In this document: positions 6,817-8,876 of the stretch, in pieces
Numbering within the stretch: position 1 is the first letter of the stretch
How the letters are laid out: each line of letters begins with the position of its first letter
Origin: UBA9662 sp002729415
Lineage (GTDB): Bacteria > Poribacteria > WGA-4E > UBA9662
Direction of reading: 5' to 3'
NCBI GenBank assembly: GCA_002729415.1
Contig: PBXZ01000053.1
Span: forward strand, 1-8,876
Length of the DNA: 8,876 bases
Position numbers and translations under genes: made by a program
Notes under the pieces: generated by a model
What the model was told of the DNA's origin: nothing
The model's input: only the letters and a program-made list of their open reading frames with translations
The model's database searches: none

Positions 6817-8775
6817 ATGCGGAATAGACTGAGATTCATAATTTTATCAGTTTTGATTGGAATAAATATTATTCTGCTAACTGCATGTAAAGACCGATCA
6901 AACACAACTGAATCAACTCCAAGTTCCAAGTCACAATTGCCGGTCGACTTACCTCGCCAAGACATATTTGTGGTTGACCAGATTTTTCGCTATAACGTCG
7001 TTGAAAATTTTAACCTGTGGATGCCGAATATACCAAGTCCAACCAGACAAGGTCTGATTATGGATTCACTATGGTATATTGATCAAGAAACAGGGAACAA
7101 GATTAATGCACTCTCCACCGAGCCCCCTACTTACAACGAAGATTTCACTCAGATGACAGTCAAACTTCGCTCGGGGGTATACTGGAGTGATGGCGTGGAA
7201 TTTACAGCCGATGATCTGGTTTTCACGGTCAATAATCTAAAATCACATTTGGGTATGCTCTGGTCAACTGAACTTAACCTCTTCGTTAAAGAGATCAAAA
7301 AGGTCGACAATTATACCGTTATTTTCGAACTCAAAGATTCCAATCCACGGTTCCACTATTATTTTACCGTTAGATACAATGCAGTCTGGATGCAACCCAA
7401 ACATATCTGGGAAGATGTTGAGGATCCAATGTCGTTCAAGTTCAATCCTCCGGTTTCACTCGGGGCCTATGAATACGCCGATTCGGATCCAGCAGGTTAT
7501 TGGGAACTATTTAAACGACGGGAAGATTGGGAAAGAACTACCCCAGGTATATTGACAGGAAAACCTGGCCCCCCCCATATCATGACCATCTTCTACGGTG
7601 GCTCTGAACGCAAAGCGATGGCTATGGCTAGACACGAACTTGACTTGTTTATGAACGTAGATTATGAAGCATTTCAAGCTGTGCTAAAGAAAACCCCAAC
7701 GGCTAGATCCTGGTACAAAGAATTCCCCTGGGCTTACCCCAACGAGCTAAACGGTCGTTACTTTGGTTTTAATCTCGGTCGTGAAACGGTTTTTACCAAC
7801 AAGGACGTCCGTTGGGCATTGACCCTAGCATTAGATATCGTTGACCTACAAACAGAATATATCGGTGGAGTAGCACGAGTTACTGCTATACCTCACCCAG
7901 CTACTCCGATACAAATGGAACTGTACCATACCCCATTGGAATCATGGCTAAAAGAATTGCAAATTGAGATTGAAGAGGGAATATTCTACCGTCCATACGA
8001 CGACACGGTGCCAAAGAAGATTGCCGCTTGGGCACAAAAACAAGGATACTCAGTCCCTTCAGATACTAAAGAACTGCGGTTGTTGTTTGGTACCGGATGG
8101 TGGAAACATGATCCGGAAATTGCCGAACGATTATTGCTCAAAAATGGCTTTACTCGTAACACCAAAGGCAAATGGCTGACTCCTGATGGAGAACTGTGGA
8201 TAATTAAGATGATCGTCGCCCCGGACGAAGTCGATATTTATCGATTGGCCATCGGCGCTCAGGATCAATGGGCAGATTTCGGCCTCAAACTGAAAATAGA
8301 GACGTTACAAAGAGATCCATATTCAACTCGTAACTATATGGGAGAGTTCGAAGCCATCTCCAGTTGGGGAAATGCTTCTAGTGGAGACGCGACAGCCGAT
8401 AAATGGCAGGCTATCTTTGGATTACACTCACAGTTTTATACACCTAACGGTAAATCCACAGCAGCCAGCGGAAGCATTGATACACTCAGAATAAAATCCA
8501 AAGAGGTAGATCTAATTATTGACGAATTAGGTAAAATCCATCCGGAGGATAACCGAGTTGTTGAATTGGGTCATGACTTCATGAAGCTATGGGTTGAAAA
8601 CATGTTCTCAATTACTACCGTTAGTTTTAAGAAGTTTGTCACTACTGATACGTACTATTGGACGGGTTTTCCAACGAGTGAAAATGCTTTTGTGCAACCA
8701 CTCTACTGGTTTGGCGGGGGTCGATTTACCTTTCAACATGTGGACTCGGCAACTCGAAACAAACCTGAACGGTAA
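6817..8775 (+). CDS. Peptide-type ABC transporter substrate-binding lipoprotein (SBP family 5)
   Basis: A 652-residue extracellular solute-binding protein of family 5 (the OppA/DppA/NikA type), which captures peptides or other small ligands for an ABC importer. The N-terminus is a lipoprotein signal: basic MRNRLR, a hydrophobic stretch, then the lipobox LTAC with the modified cysteine at residue 24. A low-complexity Ser/Thr linker follows (29-39). Family motifs seen: VKLRSGVYWSDGVEFTADDL (115-134), PVSLGAYEY (212-220), and GFNLGRETVFTNKDVRWALT (317-336). The DPEIAERLLLKNGF segment (432-445) precedes the second half of the fold. It is longer than E. coli OppA or DppA (about 540 residues). The ATG has GAGAGA six bases upstream. 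It is separated from the PhyH gene by 316 bases and has its own candidate promoter and operator. Its stop overlaps the next start (TAATG), so it heads a downstream operon, presumably with transporter genes. A run of eight C (7569-7576) lies within it without breaking the frame. Ligand not predictable. Confidence 0.92.
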   Translation: MRNRLRFIILSVLIGINIILLTACKDRSNTTESTPSSKSQLPVDLPRQDIFVVDQIFRYNVVENFNLWMPNIPSPTRQGLIMDSLWYIDQETGNKINALSTEPPTYNEDFTQMTVKLRSGVYWSDGVEFTADDLVFTVNNLKSHLGMLWSTELNLFVKEIKKVDNYTVIFELKDSNPRFHYYFTVRYNAVWMQPKHIWEDVEDPMSFKFNPPVSLGAYEYADSDPAGYWELFKRREDWERTTPGILTGKPGPPHIMTIFYGGSERKAMAMARHELDLFMNVDYEAFQAVLKKTPTARSWYKEFPWAYPNELNGRYFGFNLGRETVFTNKDVRWALTLALDIVDLQTEYIGGVARVTAIPHPATPIQMELYHTPLESWLKELQIEIEEGIFYRPYDDTVPKKIAAWAQKQGYSVPSDTKELRLLFGTGWWKHDPEIAERLLLKNGFTRNTKGKWLTPDGELWIIKMIVAPDEVDIYRLAIGAQDQWADFGLKLKIETLQRDPYSTRNYMGEFEAISSWGNASSGDATADKWQAIFGLHSQFYTPNGKSTAASGSIDTLRIKSKEVDLIIDELGKIHPEDNRVVELGHDFMKLWVENMFSITTVSFKKFVTTDTYYWTGFPTSENAFVQPLYWFGGGRFTFQHVDSATRNKPER

Positions 8776-8876
8776 TGAGAAAACTATGGAAGGGAGTTTC
8801 AGTGCAGTATAGTCTACAGGTCTTGTATCATATACCTACACCAAAAGACACAACAGCCAAACAAGCAGTAACCAAT
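8775..8876 (+). CDS. Start of an unidentified gene, 3'-truncated by the window end
   Basis: An open frame runs from ATG 8775 to the window end (34 codons), beginning MRKLWKGVSVQYSLQVLYHI. The ATG shares one base with the preceding TAA stop, an arrangement typical of translational coupling. An alternative start, GTG at 8802 in the same frame, has a better ribosome site (AGGGAG, 8791-8796, five-base spacer) and would shorten the protein by nine residues. No domain can be recognised in so short a piece. Position after a solute-binding protein suggests an ABC transporter permease or ATPase with a cytoplasmic N-terminal extension; that is inference from context alone. Confidence 0.5.
   Translation, partial: MRKLWKGVSVQYSLQVLYHIPTPKDTTAKQAVTN
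8791..8796 (+). promoter_or_regulatory. Ribosome-binding-like AGGGAG within the start region of the last gene
   Basis: AGGGAG sits five bases before an in-frame GTG (8802-8804). It competes with the overlapping ATG at 8775, which has only weak purine context upstream. The true start of the last gene cannot be settled inside the window. Confidence 0.4.

Noticed and set aside
6780..6965. Reverse-strand open frame over the start of the solute-binding protein gene
   Set aside because: It overlaps the lipoprotein signal coding region, shows no family features and has no ribosome site.
8594..8812. Alternative-frame open reading frame over the end of the solute-binding protein gene
   Set aside because: It is a shadow of a well-supported coding frame and resembles no protein family.
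1..8876. CRISPR arrays, tRNA or rRNA genes, insertion sequences, attachment sites
   Set aside because: No repeated spacer arrangement, cloverleaf, transposase or terminal inverted repeats were seen on either strand.

Overview
The window carries five substantial coding regions plus the first codons of a sixth, all on the + strand. It has the gene content of a marine or host-associated member of the Planctomycetes/Verrucomicrobia/Lentisphaerae group or of Candidatus Poribacteria. The main evidence is a secreted PSCyt1-PSCyt2-PSD1 cytochrome-like protein followed directly by a Tat-exported DUF1501 protein, a pair that is heavily multiplied in those lineages. Two phytanoyl-CoA dioxygenase (PhyH) family genes are also present, and expansion of that family is, from memory, typical of Poribacteria. 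Base composition looks moderate in GC. The scattered N calls suggest a metagenome or single-cell assembly. The lineage is inferred from gene content only.

Layout. Positions 1-467 hold the C-terminal part of a PhyH oxygenase; its metal-binding HxD motif appears to be cut by the window edge. A 112-base gap with a candidate promoter follows. Positions 580-4080 encode a 1166-residue exported protein with two CXXCH motifs and, between PSCyt2 and PSD1, two beta-rich adhesion-like modules. Positions 4144-5631 encode the DUF1501 partner, and 5661-6500 encode a second, complete PhyH-family protein with 29 ambiguous bases in its middle. These three genes are separated by about 60 and 29 bases and probably form one operon. 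A 316-base non-coding gap (6501-6816) holds two palindromes and a candidate promoter. It leads into a lipoprotein of the family 5 (peptide/nickel type) solute-binding proteins (6817-8775), whose stop codon overlaps the start of an unidentified, truncated next gene (8775 to the window end).

How the genes may work together. The PSCyt/PSD1 and DUF1501 proteins would both act outside the cytoplasm. The first probably carries heme and binds a surface or glycan-like ligand; the second is a sulfatase/alkaline-phosphatase-like protein without a known substrate. The following PhyH protein would act in the cytoplasm on a small molecule. A shared catabolic role is a guess from gene order. The solute-binding protein starts a separate transcription unit and probably serves a peptide-type ABC importer encoded further downstream.

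The point most worth following is the second PhyH protein. The histidine at the usual HxD position is followed by x-G-G-P, so the acidic iron ligand seems to be missing, while the distal histidine and the 2-oxoglutarate arginine keep canonical spacing. This pattern resembles Fe/2OG halogenases, but it may also be a normal feature of a poorly studied PhyH subfamily.
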